A stretch of 64,000 nt of DNA from Synechococcus sp. AG-679-C18 (GTDB lineage Bacteria > Cyanobacteriota > Cyanobacteriia > PCC-6307 > Cyanobiaceae): the NCBI GenBank assembly GCA_003210755.1, contig QCUL01000003.1, positions 62,001 through 126,000 on the forward strand. Direction: 5' to 3'. This document shows positions 1 to 9,383 of this stretch, in pieces (the first letter of the stretch is position 1; the number at the start of each line of letters is the position of its first letter). The position numbers and the translations under genes were made by a program. The notes beneath the pieces were generated by a model. The model saw only the letters and a list, made by a program, of their open reading frames with translations, had not been told where the DNA came from and searched no databases.

Positions 1-671
1 CTGGCTCGTACTCGGAAGAGGCGCTGGCGAAGGGAATCACAACAGAAATGTCGGATCAAGTGATGGCTTCGATTCCCTACAAGCTGCTTCCTCAGTGGCA
101 GAAGCCGATCTATGACGCGATGCGCCGCGATCATAAGGACCTCTATCAGCGTCTGGAAAGTGTGGGATTCCAGCTTGATTTTGGCGCCGATGACTCTGGC
201 GTGTTCATGAAATTTCTACGCCGTGGATCTGGTTATTACCTGGATGTTGGCGCTTCAGAGTTGGTGGCGGACGGTCGAATCAGGCTTAAAAGTAATGTGG
301 AGTTGGCTCAATTTCACGAGAATTCGGTTGTTCTCAACGATGGCAGCGAACTACCAGCTGACTTGGTGGTTTATGCGACTGGTTTTGGTTCAATGAATCT
401 TTTTCTAGCTGATCTGATTTCTCCGGAAGTCGCTCAGAGTTTGGGCAAAGTCTGGGGGCTTGGGTCAGAGACTACAAAGGACCCAGGACCCTGGGAGGGA
501 GAGTTGCGCAATATGTGGAAACCTACCCAGGTTGAGAACCTATGGATTCATGGGGGAAATCTGCACCAATGCCGTTACTATTCCCATTATCTTGCTTTGC
601 AATTAAAAGCCAGAGTTGTTGGCTTGGAAACACCTGTCTATAGACTTTCTCCAAGCTTTCACTGCCATTGA
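1..671 (+). CDS. Flavin-containing monooxygenase-like protein, C-terminal part
   Basis: The reading frame is open from the left edge (first full codon at base 3), so the gene starts outside the window and only about the last 222 residues are seen. The visible part carries the YATGF motif typical of the second half of FMO/NAD(P)-FAD-dependent monooxygenases (Baeyer-Villiger and 'TrkA-like flavoprotein' families), followed by a conserved WIHGGNLHQCRYYSHYLA stretch. The FAD and NADPH Rossmann glycine motifs would lie upstream. The likely role is NADPH- and O2-dependent oxidation of a small nucleophilic or carbonyl substrate. The substrate cannot be told from this fragment. The frame is intact to the TGA stop. 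Confidence 0.75.
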   Translation, partial: GSYSEEALAKGITTEMSDQVMASIPYKLLPQWQKPIYDAMRRDHKDLYQRLESVGFQLDFGADDSGVFMKFLRRGSGYYLDVGASELVADGRIRLKSNVELAQFHENSVVLNDGSELPADLVVYATGFGSMNLFLADLISPEVAQSLGKVWGLGSETTKDPGPWEGELRNMWKPTQVENLWIHGGNLHQCRYYSHYLALQLKARVVGLETPVYRLSPSFHCH

Positions 672-815
672 TTTTTAATTTAATGTGTATTAGAGGAATG
701 ATGGGATTGGCCAGTCGAAAATTTTTGCAACCTAAATCTACTTTAAGTTGGTCATTCATAACTAGCTTTGCTAATTCCGCTGCGTTCATTTAATGACAAA
801 AATAAATTAAAATTA

Positions 816-1532
816 ATGCAATACTTTCTTTTCCTGGTAACGCTTTTTTTAAGTGCATCTACTGTATTTGCATCCTCTAAATGCACGGTCAAGTCTGATC
901 AAAGGCGCAACGCCGACGGCTCGCAACTTCGTATCACACAGAAACAATGCCTCGATAATGACAGCAGAACGATTCGAATAGAACTTAAACCTCAATCAAA
1001 ATCTACATATAGAACGGTACTGTTGCGTACTCAGTCTGTTGCTCAACTTAAAACTGGTGGAGGCAGTCTGCAGGATATTGACGGAGATGGAATGTATGAA
1101 TATGTCGAGATTGGTAGTTGCGGTGCAGGGCCTAACTGTAAGCATGAGATTTTCAAGATGGATCAAAAAGAACGGAAGGCTTATCTCTTCTTTGATGGTG
1201 GATACTTTGATTTCAGAATGATATCTGGCTTGTATGTTGTCTCTGGTCGATCCAGTTGTTGCTCCTGGGAATATCAGATCTACACAAAACCTATCAATGA
1301 ACGCACTATCAGTGAGCAGGATCTTTTGTATCGAATCACGATTAAAAAAGCCTCTGTGGATTCGCCCTCAGCTCAATGCTTCATCACTAACAAAATTGGC
1401 AGTCAATGGTTTCCTATAGACCTTAAAGACAAGCAACTTCTCAAGCTTTGTGAGTTGTATGGTGAGAGCTATGTCTTGAATCCAACGGACGTCATGGAAA
1501 AACAGAGCTTAAGCTTCTTAGAGGAAAATTGA
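816..1532 (+). CDS. Secreted hypothetical protein with Ca-loop-like motif
   Basis: I place the start at the ATG at 816, not at 768, because it gives a clean signal peptide: hydrophobic residues 2-16 then a V-F-A-S-S cleavage region. The mature protein is about 218 residues. It contains DIDGDGMYEY, which resembles the aspartate-rich calcium-binding loops of FG-GAP/dockerin-type repeats, and several cysteines (including G-S-C-G-A-G and S-C-C-S-W) that could form disulphides in the periplasm. No enzyme family is recognised. It stands alone between the monooxygenase and a convergent orphan. Function unknown. Confidence 0.6.
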   Translation: MQYFLFLVTLFLSASTVFASSKCTVKSDQRRNADGSQLRITQKQCLDNDSRTIRIELKPQSKSTYRTVLLRTQSVAQLKTGGGSLQDIDGDGMYEYVEIGSCGAGPNCKHEIFKMDQKERKAYLFFDGGYFDFRMISGLYVVSGRSSCCSWEYQIYTKPINERTISEQDLLYRITIKKASVDSPSAQCFITNKIGSQWFPIDLKDKQLLKLCELYGESYVLNPTDVMEKQSLSFLEEN

Positions 1533-1779
1533 CCTGCCTTTCCAGACCCTCTAAAAAATTACCCAAATAGATGAATAATTCAGTCTTCTTTGTCCAATCA
1601 CTGTTAGTCGATGTATTAGTTACCATATTGGTGGATTCAAAGTCTTTTGTCAAAGAGCAGGCTAAATTAATATTCACTCAAAAAAGTCTGACGATGATCA
1701 TATAGATGCTCTGAGCTTTGATAAGGTATTGTGTATAAACGATTTTAACTGTGGCCGCTTTTCAGTCTTGATTTGAATA

Positions 1780-2160
1780 TTAATTATTAACCGCCATCTT
1801 CTTGTAATTATCATCGCCTGAATCTTCAGCAAGATCAATTAAAAGTGCTTTGCTATCTTCTCCAAAGTCTTCTAGTGTTTTTGCAGTGTAGGCATAGTTT
1901 TTGAATATTGTTTCAATAGACCATACATAATCATTCTCAATGATATAGCTGCAAATACTTTTGATCACCTCATCTTGAGTTGCTCTGATTCCTTTATCCC
2001 ATAGATCTTTAACAATAAAGTCCACCGTGGCACTGCCTTGCAACATCGGATCAAGGTCAAATGCCAATACACACCCCAATTCGTTGAAGGTTTCGACCCA
2101 TGAGCTATTCGTCTCGAGGCAGGTCTTAATGATTGTGTGCGCTTCTTGTTTGGTGTTCAC
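1780..2160 (-). CDS. Hypothetical protein, 126 aa
   Basis: This acidic, mainly helical-looking protein is not recognised. It starts MNTKQEAHTIIKT and ends in an Asp/Glu-rich segment followed by KKMAVNN. No signal peptide, membrane segment or cofactor motif is visible. The region is AT-rich, and the ORF is much longer than expected by chance there, which is the main support. It is convergent with the secreted orphan upstream on the plus strand. Confidence 0.45.
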   Translation of the reverse strand: MNTKQEAHTIIKTCLETNSSWVETFNELGCVLAFDLDPMLQGSATVDFIVKDLWDKGIRATQDEVIKSICSYIIENDYVWSIETIFKNYAYTAKTLEDFGEDSKALLIDLAEDSGDDNYKKMAVNN

Positions 2161-2585
2161 GTGAAACCAGTTGAATTGATTCTTTTTTAATGCATGCTCG
2201 ACAGTTTTGCATTGATATGTAGGATTTGTTTTGTTCGATATGGTTATAATTCAAGTTGTTAAAAAGTAATGACCATATAGTCGGAAGGGTAGGCAAATGG
2301 CGATCGTCTGTTATTTCTATGTTCACTTGTAGGATAAATTTAATCATCTTGATCAATGCCGGTTAAATAATTAATGCATGTGTCATGATTCTGATGAATC
2401 ACTATACACAAATAATGTTTTCTGCTGTTTTTTGCGAGTTGAATGAATGACACTGATGAGTTATAATAGCTGGTAAATATTAATGAGATTAGCACTCAGT
2501 TACGGTATTTTCTTGCGGAATCAAGAAAGGTTCAGCCTCCAGCACGTGCAATCAGTTTTAGCTTCTCCATGGGCATTAGACCGTC

Positions 2586-3068
2586 ATGACTTCGCCAATA
2601 TTGTCCGCTTGCCGCCTCTGTGACTGTCAGTTTGAGCGTTTTGGTACAGCAATTTTACCGATTGATGATATGACCCCACATAGCGAAATAGATGCTGAGC
2701 TCGTGTTTGACGGTACGAAGTTGCGTTATTACGTGATGCGTCTTCGTAAGAGACCGCCGATTTTGGCAAGTATGACCCGTCATAGCCGTGCGACCCAATG
2801 CCTTGGGTCAGCAGATGCAAAGGCTTGGTGGATGGCTGTAGCTGATCCAGCACTTCGTCCTGAGGAGTTGGATTTCACGTCAGTCAATCTTGTGGAAGTG
2901 CAGCCAGGAGAAGGCGTCAAGCTTCACCAGGGCACATGGCATGCTGGTCCTTATTTTCTTTCTTCAAGTGCTTTATTCTTTAATTTGGAATTAAGTGATA
3001 CGAATCTCACAGACCACAATTTTCATCATCTATCAGTTCCCATCAAGCTGAAGCTCGAGCTTAGTTAA
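2586..3068 (+). CDS. Ureidoglycolate lyase (AllA)-like cupin protein
   Basis: The 160-residue product carries the signature HQGTWHAGP in its second half, then a FFNLELSDTN stretch and a D-H-N-F-H motif. This matches the cupin-fold ureidoglycolate lyase/hydrolase family (PF04115), including the HxGTWH metal-site segment. By family analogy it would release urea from ureidoglycolate or act on a related ureido compound. No other allantoin-pathway gene is nearby, so the true substrate is uncertain. The frame is closed by TAG at 2577-2579, just upstream of the ATG at 2586, and the N-terminus is slightly short for the family, so a small N-terminal loss or a frameshift is possible. Confidence 0.6.
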   Translation: MTSPILSACRLCDCQFERFGTAILPIDDMTPHSEIDAELVFDGTKLRYYVMRLRKRPPILASMTRHSRATQCLGSADAKAWWMAVADPALRPEELDFTSVNLVEVQPGEGVKLHQGTWHAGPYFLSSSALFFNLELSDTNLTDHNFHHLSVPIKLKLELS

Positions 3069-3815
3069 GACAATCTTAAGTACTTTTATTGTCTAAATTT
3101 TCTTACGTATTGAGAATTTAGGGATTATACAGTAGGGGATATGCATTTTTATCATCTTCTTAGGCAATTATTACAGATTCAGTATAAATTTAGGATTTCC
3201 GGAATCAGTGTAATTGTTTTCAGGGCTAAATTTAGCAGTGTCAATCCAATTACTATTTTAGATTTTAATGAACAGGACATGCAGTGACTTCAAAGATATT
3301 AAAAGCATCAGTTTTCCCAGTTATTAGTGATTAGCCTGCGATGATTTTTTGGTGTTTTGCGTTTGACTTTCTTCCCTCGCCTTAGAATTTGTTCGTTAAA
3401 TATTATTTATGACTTATGTTGAATTCATGTCTTTTGCAACAGTAATATTGATCAGTTAGGCGATTACGGCAGTCTCTGATTGTTGTATGTTTACCAGTGT
3501 CATGTTTGAAAATAAATAATATTGAAATTAAACCCTTATGTGCTTGTTGATAGCCTTTCTGATGGTCTGTAGTTTCTAAGCCCAGGAATCTTTTTGGATC
3601 ATATTCACTGTTCTATATCCTTATTAATTTTTAAAATGGAATTGATCTGTATGCTGCCAATCCTTTCTTAGTGAAATCTATATTTTGGATTTCAATGCTT
3701 TTTGGCTATGGAGCTGTTTAATTCTTCCAGTGATATGACTTTACCTATCTATAAAAAATTAATCTATAGACTTTTCGATTAATGGTTGATACATCGATCT
3801 TTTGTTTTTATCCGT
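3069..3815. other. AT-rich gap without recognised gene
   Basis: About 750 bases of AT-rich sequence with frequent stops in all frames. No ORF with a convincing start, no tRNA and no strong hairpin was recognised. It separates the AllA-like gene from the convergent glycoside-hydrolase-like gene, so both probably terminate here. Confidence 0.5.
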
Positions 3816-5963
3816 TTATACTGTTAAGGGATTGCTGATTTCCGTTGGGGTCGCCATTAGATTGAACGATAATTCCTTATCAAGGTCGTCCATTCCTAGA
3901 TAACGAGTATTGTTTCCAAAAGTTGATAGAAAATAGTCTTTAACTTGAGCTTCTTCCTCGATTCTTGAATCACCCCACTCTGGGCCCCAACCTTTAGAAG
4001 GCCAATTTGAATTAATATATGAAAGAGCTTTAACATCATAATTGATAATCAAATCATCAAGTCGATCTAGATATTTAATAAACTGATCTGGATTACTTGT
4101 TGCTGGATATTGAGCGGCAGCTTCAGCAATCACGATCTCATGACCGTTGTCTCTGGCAAATTCGATGCTTTTTGTCAGGTTTGGGTCGATTGTTGCTCCA
4201 TTCGCATTAAAAGTCCCATTCACCTCCATGCCTACATCATTATTAAAAACAGAAAACCCAACCCAATCCACATTCTCTTGTCCTGGATATAAAAATTTTG
4301 TATCACTATATCCCCTTACTGGGTGATATCCAAACTCAACATTGGATGCTTTTGATCCTATTCTTTCGGCTACGTAATTATATGCATTAATGTAAGTAGT
4401 TGGATTAATTTCTTCAACTTGGCTGGGATCATCAAATACATTAATGCCTGATGATGACTTTTCATTGAGCCAATCAACAACGTATTCTTCACCCTGGTAA
4501 CCAAAAAGTAATAAGCTGACTTCGTAGCCTATACGAACCAAAAAATGAGTTTCTGGACGATTTGCCATGCTGTTCGCAAAATGATCTATTTGATGATCCC
4601 ACTTTCCATTCGTAATATCTAATAAAGCATCATGAACTGCATTTGGATTAAAATTGCTCTGCTCATTGTTAGTCATTTGACCATATCCACCCGCCATGGT
4701 GTTGTCTTTTAAGCTGAGAGCTACTAATGCGTAATTACCTAGATTATTATCTGCAACGTAATCAAGAAATCTTAGGTTTGGAGTATCATCGCCTTGTTCA
4801 ATCTTTCCTAAATAAAAAGTTGCATAATGAGATGATCCTGCTGGTGTTATACCTGTTCCAGTAATGAAGTCCTGATATTCTTGTTGGAAGGTTTGACCAA
4901 TGATCATCAGAGTTTCTTCTGATCCTAATTCCTTTAATGTTTTGTTGTGTTTTGTTGAATTGGTGTCATTTAATCTTTCGTTCTCGCTTCTGCTTGCGGA
5001 TCGATTCTGATCCTGTATTAAAGCTTGTTTCTGAGTTTCCGTATTTTGTAAAAGTTGCTCATCAACCGGTTCAATAATCTCAGAATTAGTAAGATCTAAG
5101 TCCGGCGATGGGTTGTCTAAAGGCTCTAAAGGTCTGGCAAATGGATCTACAAAAGTTTGGCCAATCACATTGAATGTTGTGGATTGTATATTAGTTCTCT
5201 CTTGTGAGTCATTGTATTGAACAACCAATTCATACTCTCCTGATGCCTGAGGCGTATGCATCAAACGCCAATGACCACTGCTGTCGACGACAGCGGCTAG
5301 ATGGTTCTGTGCATCACCAAAGCTGCCATCCGGTCTCCAGTATTGACCACTTTCAAGATGACGGATTTGCACTTTTAGTTCCTCTCCGATCTGACCGTCC
5401 TGCACATAGCCATAAAGACTCACCTCGGTTCCACTTTGAATCCTGACGTCAGAAGTTGGCCATTCCAATGTGAAGGATGTATTGGGCGATAAAATCAGTG
5501 CATCATCGACTTGTCGTGAATTATTCGAACTCGATTGAGACCGATCAACCGGTTCAATAATCTCAGAATTAGTAAGATCTAAGTCCGGCGATGGGTTGTC
5601 TAAAGGCTCTAAAGGTCTGGCAAATGGATCTACAAAAGTTTGGCCAATCACATTGAATGTTGTGGATTGTATATTAGTTCTCTCTTGTGAGTCATTGTAT
5701 TGAACAACCAATTCATACTCTCCTGATGCCTGAGGCGTATGCATCAAACGCCAATGACCACTGCTGTCGACGACAGCGGCTAGATGGTTCTGTGCATCAC
5801 CAAAGCTGCCATCCGGTCTCCAGTATTGACCACTTTCAAGATGACGGATTTGCACTTTTAGTTCCTCTCCGATCTGACCGTCCTGCACATAGCCATAAAG
5901 ACTCACCTCGGTTCCACTTTGAATCCTGACGTCAGAAGTTGGCCATTCCAATGTGAATGTCAT
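3816..5963 (-). CDS. Repeat-bearing glycoside hydrolase-like protein (GH26-like?)
   Basis: The 715-residue protein has two layers. Residues 2-139 and 163-300 are two identical 138-residue beta-rich units (starting FTLEWPTSDVRIQ, ending EIIEPVD), probably Ig-like or carbohydrate-binding. A polar linker follows. From about residue 350 there is a probable TIM-barrel domain containing a VIAEAA strand with a candidate catalytic Glu and a later NSNWPSKGWGPEWGDS segment, reminiscent of GH26-type mannanases/glucanases. No signal peptide is seen: the first repeat begins right after the Met. Secretion, if any, would need a signal-independent route such as type I, which is inference. The putative Glu fits a retaining hydrolase, but the family call is by eye only. 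Confidence 0.6.
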   Translation of the reverse strand: MTFTLEWPTSDVRIQSGTEVSLYGYVQDGQIGEELKVQIRHLESGQYWRPDGSFGDAQNHLAAVVDSSGHWRLMHTPQASGEYELVVQYNDSQERTNIQSTTFNVIGQTFVDPFARPLEPLDNPSPDLDLTNSEIIEPVDRSQSSSNNSRQVDDALILSPNTSFTLEWPTSDVRIQSGTEVSLYGYVQDGQIGEELKVQIRHLESGQYWRPDGSFGDAQNHLAAVVDSSGHWRLMHTPQASGEYELVVQYNDSQERTNIQSTTFNVIGQTFVDPFARPLEPLDNPSPDLDLTNSEIIEPVDEQLLQNTETQKQALIQDQNRSASRSENERLNDTNSTKHNKTLKELGSEETLMIIGQTFQQEYQDFITGTGITPAGSSHYATFYLGKIEQGDDTPNLRFLDYVADNNLGNYALVALSLKDNTMAGGYGQMTNNEQSNFNPNAVHDALLDITNGKWDHQIDHFANSMANRPETHFLVRIGYEVSLLLFGYQGEEYVVDWLNEKSSSGINVFDDPSQVEEINPTTYINAYNYVAERIGSKASNVEFGYHPVRGYSDTKFLYPGQENVDWVGFSVFNNDVGMEVNGTFNANGATIDPNLTKSIEFARDNGHEIVIAEAAAQYPATSNPDQFIKYLDRLDDLIINYDVKALSYINSNWPSKGWGPEWGDSRIEEEAQVKDYFLSTFGNNTRYLGMDDLDKELSFNLMATPTEISNPLTV
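5061..5474. repeat. Exact tandem repeat, copy 1
   Basis: This 414-bp stretch appears identical to 5544-5957 (offset 483 bp). It encodes the second 138-residue beta-rich unit of the glycoside-hydrolase-like protein. The two copies are separated by a unique 69-bp spacer (5475-5543). Confidence 0.9.
5544..5957. repeat. Exact tandem repeat, copy 2
   Basis: Second copy of the 414-bp repeat. It encodes the N-terminal unit of the same protein and stops six bases before the outer edge of the start codon, so the duplication boundary almost coincides with the gene start. Confidence 0.9.
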
Positions 5964-6263
5964 TTTTAAAATAGTTGTTCTTCTTTTAAGGTTATTTGAT
6001 TGTTGAATTTATTTTGTTTCTAGATTGCAACTATATTGGTTGAGTAATGAATAAGTCTTAGCTGAGTTGGATTTGCGTAATAGTATTATTTCAAATAATT
6101 CAATTCTATATTCTACGCTTACACTGTCTTTTGAGAGCTTGGTAAAATGTTGACCTGGGTGGTTGTGTTTGTTCTTTCTTGCTAATCGCTTGATTTTAGC
6201 TTTTCTTGTTTCAGCAAATTATGCGGATTCATTAAAGGCTAAAATTTTTCAATTGTCATATCT
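5964..6263. other. Intergenic gap between two minus-strand genes
   Basis: About 300 AT-rich bases holding the promoter region of the glycoside-hydrolase-like gene and the 3' flank of the RND pump gene. No ORF or strong hairpin was recognised. Confidence 0.5.
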
Positions 6264-9200
6264 TCACTGAGACGTGGCAGGAAGTAGCCATCGTCCAAAT
6301 CGGGCATAAAGAGCTGGGATCACAACGAGAGTCAGCACTGTCGATGTGATCAAGCCCCCTAGGACCACGATTGCTAACGGCTGCAGAATTTCGTTACCTG
6401 CTCCGAAAGCCAGAGCCAGTGGCAGCATGCCAAGTGACGAGGTCAAAGCGGTCATCAGGATCGCATTAAGACGTTCGAGGCTTCCGTTACGGATGAGTTC
6501 TTTGAGGGATTCTCCGTTTTGAAAGCGTCGGTTGAAGTTGTCGACGAGTAGTAAGCCGTTGCGTACAGCAACGCCAAACAGGGTGATGAAGCCAATTAAG
6601 GATGCGACAGACAGCACACCTCCGCTTAGCAGAATGGCAACTAAACCTCCTACAAGCGCCAGCGGCAGATTCAGCAAGATGGCAACTGTGGCAGGCCATG
6701 ATTGAACGGCCATCGCCATTAGCAAGGCAATCACCAATGCTGCTAGAAGGCTGTAGAGAACAAGGGAGCGGGTGGCACGTTGCTCAGATTCGAATTGTCC
6801 GCCGTACTGGAGTGTGTATCCAGTTGGAAATTTGACCGATTCCTCAACTTGACGGCGAATATCTTCTACAACAGGCCCTAACGGTCGTCCAGCAACATTC
6901 GCTGATACGACGATCCGCCTCGAGACATCCTCCCGATTGATTTCATTGGGACCATACCCCCGCTCGATTATCACAAAATCACCAAGGGGTTTCAGTGTTC
7001 CTGAAGCTGTACGGATAGGAACTTCACGCAGTGCCTGCAGATCTCCTCGTTGACGTGTTGGCAAAGTCACCATCACGGGAAGGTTTCCGTTGGCGGATTT
7101 GGAAAGGCTGATTTGTTGGCCATGCAACGCCACTTCGCTGGCTCTGGCTAGTGCTTCGACGCTGACGCCCTCTCGAAGCGCTGCATCACGATCAAGTCGT
7201 AACTGAATCTGGGGCACCGGTAACTGAGGCTCGAGTTGCAAATCGACGACGCCAGGAACTTTTCCTACTTGTTGTTGCACCTGCTCACCTAGATGGCGGA
7301 GCTCACCCAGATCGGAGCCGTAGATTTTTATAGCGATTGCACTTCGTACTCCAGAAAGCACCTCATCCATGCGATGGGAGATAAATCCCCCAACGTTGGG
7401 AGCTACACCAGGAAGATTTAGGAACGCTTTCCGAATTCGTGCGATCGCAGCGGGTCGATTCCGCATTGCCTCATCGCTCAATTCAAGATCCACATGGGCA
7501 ATGTTGACTCCAGCACCATCGGCATCGCCAGGAGCACGACCAGAGCGCACCTGCACCCAGCGAACGTCATCACTTAACTGCAGCTCTTTTGAGAGCACTC
7601 GGCCTGCACGACTCGTCATTTCTAGAGAAACGCCTGGGTACAGCACCATGGAATTCACTAGAGATTGTTCGCGGAACTCGGGTAGGAATACACGTCCAAG
7701 ACCAGGAAGAATCAGGACGGTAGCGATCACGGAGGCAACCGCAACCGCAAGAATCTGACGTGGAGAACCCAGGGCTTTTTCAAGCACAGGTCTGTAAATA
7801 CGCTGGACTCGCTGCTCTAGCCAGGATGGATTCTCAGGTAGATTGCTGTGACTGAGTAACAGTGCGCAGAGAGCAGGAGACAGGGTCAGTGCCACAAGGG
7901 TTGAGGCCAGAATCGAAAGTACGTAGGCAATCCCCATAGGTATGAAGATGTGACCTTCTACACCTCTGAGTGTGAAAATCGGAGCAAACACAACGACGAT
8001 GATCAACGTCGAAAACAGCACTGGCTGACGAACCTCCACAGAGGTGCGAAACACCACCTCATGTGGATCCAGTGGTTGCAACAAGAAGCGGTTGGCGCGG
8101 AGTCCTCGAAAACAGTTTTCCATGTCGACGATTGCATCGTCGACAACGGAGCCTATTGCTACAACCAATCCGCCCATTGTCATGGTGGTGAGCTGGAGGC
8201 CCAGCCCACGCATCAGCAGTAGTCCAATCAGCAGTGATAGGGGAATTGCGCTAAGTGCGATTACGGCCGTTCGCCAGTTCATTAGGAAGAGCCATAGAAC
8301 TGCTGCAACAATCACGACGCCTAGAAGGAGCGACTCGCTGACATTGCGGATGGCTATATCAATAAAATGTGCTTGTCGAAAGGTCTGGCTTACCTTCACG
8401 TCTTTTGGCAGCGAAGTGTTCAACTGCTGAATTCTTGTCTCGACTGTCCGTGTCAGACGTGGTGTATCGACATCAGGTTTTTTATTGATCATTAACACCA
8501 CAGAAGGTTGCCCGTTCAAGCTGGCTTCGCCTCTTCTTAGTGCGGCTCCTGGTTTGATATCTGCTACGGATCCGAGAGATAGGATCTCACCCCCAGGAGT
8601 CTCAACAAAAGCCTTAGCTAAATGATCGGTCGTATGAGTTTCAGTCTTAGTCAGGATTAGACGTTCCTGTCCACCAGAAATTTGAATGCCACCAACGCTG
8701 TTGGCATGAGCAGCGGCTGCAGCTTCAACGACTTCGCTGAGCGCAAGATTGTTTTGATTCAGTGCGTTGAGATCCACTTGCACCTGAGTCTCTGGTCTAT
8801 CGCCTCCGTAGATCGTGATTTGAGCGACGCCGGGGATCGCTAGCAGTGCGTTTTCGTAGGTGCGTTGTACCAAGGTGCGAAGTTGCAGTTTTTCCTCAGG
8901 TGTCGCGTTTTCAGGGAGCGTGAAGGCGTACTGAAGAATCGTGCCTAAGGGCGATAGCTGAGGTGAGATTTTCGGTGCTTCTGCGGAAAAAGGCAGTTGC
9001 GAACGAACCTGTTGAAGGCGTTCTGCCACCACTTGATGGGCTTCTTCAAGGTTGGCTGAATCCTGAAATACGATCTGAACCATCGACAGCCCCGGTTTGG
9101 ACGCTGAACGCACGACATCCACATCCGAGAGACCATTCACAGCGGTCTCAATTGGTTTGCTGATTTGCTGTTCCACTTGCTCCGGTGCCAGTCCTGGAGC

Positions 9201-9383
9201 GCTGGTCTGAATTTCAACCTGTGGCGGCGCAAAGGATGGAAATACGTCCATCGGCATCTGCAGAAGATTGATGATTCCCCAGACACTGATTAATAGTGAG
9301 CAGGCAACAACAGTCCAACGCCTGGCAATGGAGCCGCGCAGGATGGTATTTAAAAGATTATTAATCATTAGCGGTTCGTTCAA
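6264..9383 (-). CDS. RND efflux transporter, heavy-metal (CusA/CzcA-like) family
   Basis: At 1039 residues this is full length for an RND inner-membrane pump. It shows the N-terminal membrane helix followed by MDVFPSFAPPQVEIQTSAPG, the periplasmic porter domains, the mid-protein GSVVDDAIVDMEN motif in the TM4 region with the paired Asp of the proton relay, and a second set of helices ending NEILQPLAIVVLGG. It would export metal cations or organic solutes by proton antiport, together with an adaptor and an outer-membrane channel. Its ATG overlaps the adaptor stop codon by four bases (ATGA), so the two are translationally coupled. No TolC-like gene lies in the window. The next zinc-associated genes suggest, but do not prove, a metal substrate. 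Confidence 0.88.
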   Translation of the reverse strand: MNEPLMINNLLNTILRGSIARRWTVVACSLLISVWGIINLLQMPMDVFPSFAPPQVEIQTSAPGLAPEQVEQQISKPIETAVNGLSDVDVVRSASKPGLSMVQIVFQDSANLEEAHQVVAERLQQVRSQLPFSAEAPKISPQLSPLGTILQYAFTLPENATPEEKLQLRTLVQRTYENALLAIPGVAQITIYGGDRPETQVQVDLNALNQNNLALSEVVEAAAAAHANSVGGIQISGGQERLILTKTETHTTDHLAKAFVETPGGEILSLGSVADIKPGAALRRGEASLNGQPSVVLMINKKPDVDTPRLTRTVETRIQQLNTSLPKDVKVSQTFRQAHFIDIAIRNVSESLLLGVVIVAAVLWLFLMNWRTAVIALSAIPLSLLIGLLLMRGLGLQLTTMTMGGLVVAIGSVVDDAIVDMENCFRGLRANRFLLQPLDPHEVVFRTSVEVRQPVLFSTLIIVVVFAPIFTLRGVEGHIFIPMGIAYVLSILASTLVALTLSPALCALLLSHSNLPENPSWLEQRVQRIYRPVLEKALGSPRQILAVAVASVIATVLILPGLGRVFLPEFREQSLVNSMVLYPGVSLEMTSRAGRVLSKELQLSDDVRWVQVRSGRAPGDADGAGVNIAHVDLELSDEAMRNRPAAIARIRKAFLNLPGVAPNVGGFISHRMDEVLSGVRSAIAIKIYGSDLGELRHLGEQVQQQVGKVPGVVDLQLEPQLPVPQIQLRLDRDAALREGVSVEALARASEVALHGQQISLSKSANGNLPVMVTLPTRQRGDLQALREVPIRTASGTLKPLGDFVIIERGYGPNEINREDVSRRIVVSANVAGRPLGPVVEDIRRQVEESVKFPTGYTLQYGGQFESEQRATRSLVLYSLLAALVIALLMAMAVQSWPATVAILLNLPLALVGGLVAILLSGGVLSVASLIGFITLFGVAVRNGLLLVDNFNRRFQNGESLKELIRNGSLERLNAILMTALTSSLGMLPLALAFGAGNEILQPLAIVVLGGLITSTVLTLVVIPALYARFGRWLLPATSQ

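Noticed and set aside
1492-1677. 61-codon minus-strand frame over the 3' end of the secreted orphan
   Set aside because: Overlaps a better supported gene and has no domain or signal features.
2126-2356. 76-codon minus-strand frame
   Set aside because: Overlaps the start of the 126-residue orphan and has no features; judged a chance frame.
5204-5929. Two identical 80-codon plus-strand frames
   Set aside because: They are antisense shadows of the duplicated unit; identity only reflects the 414-bp repeat.
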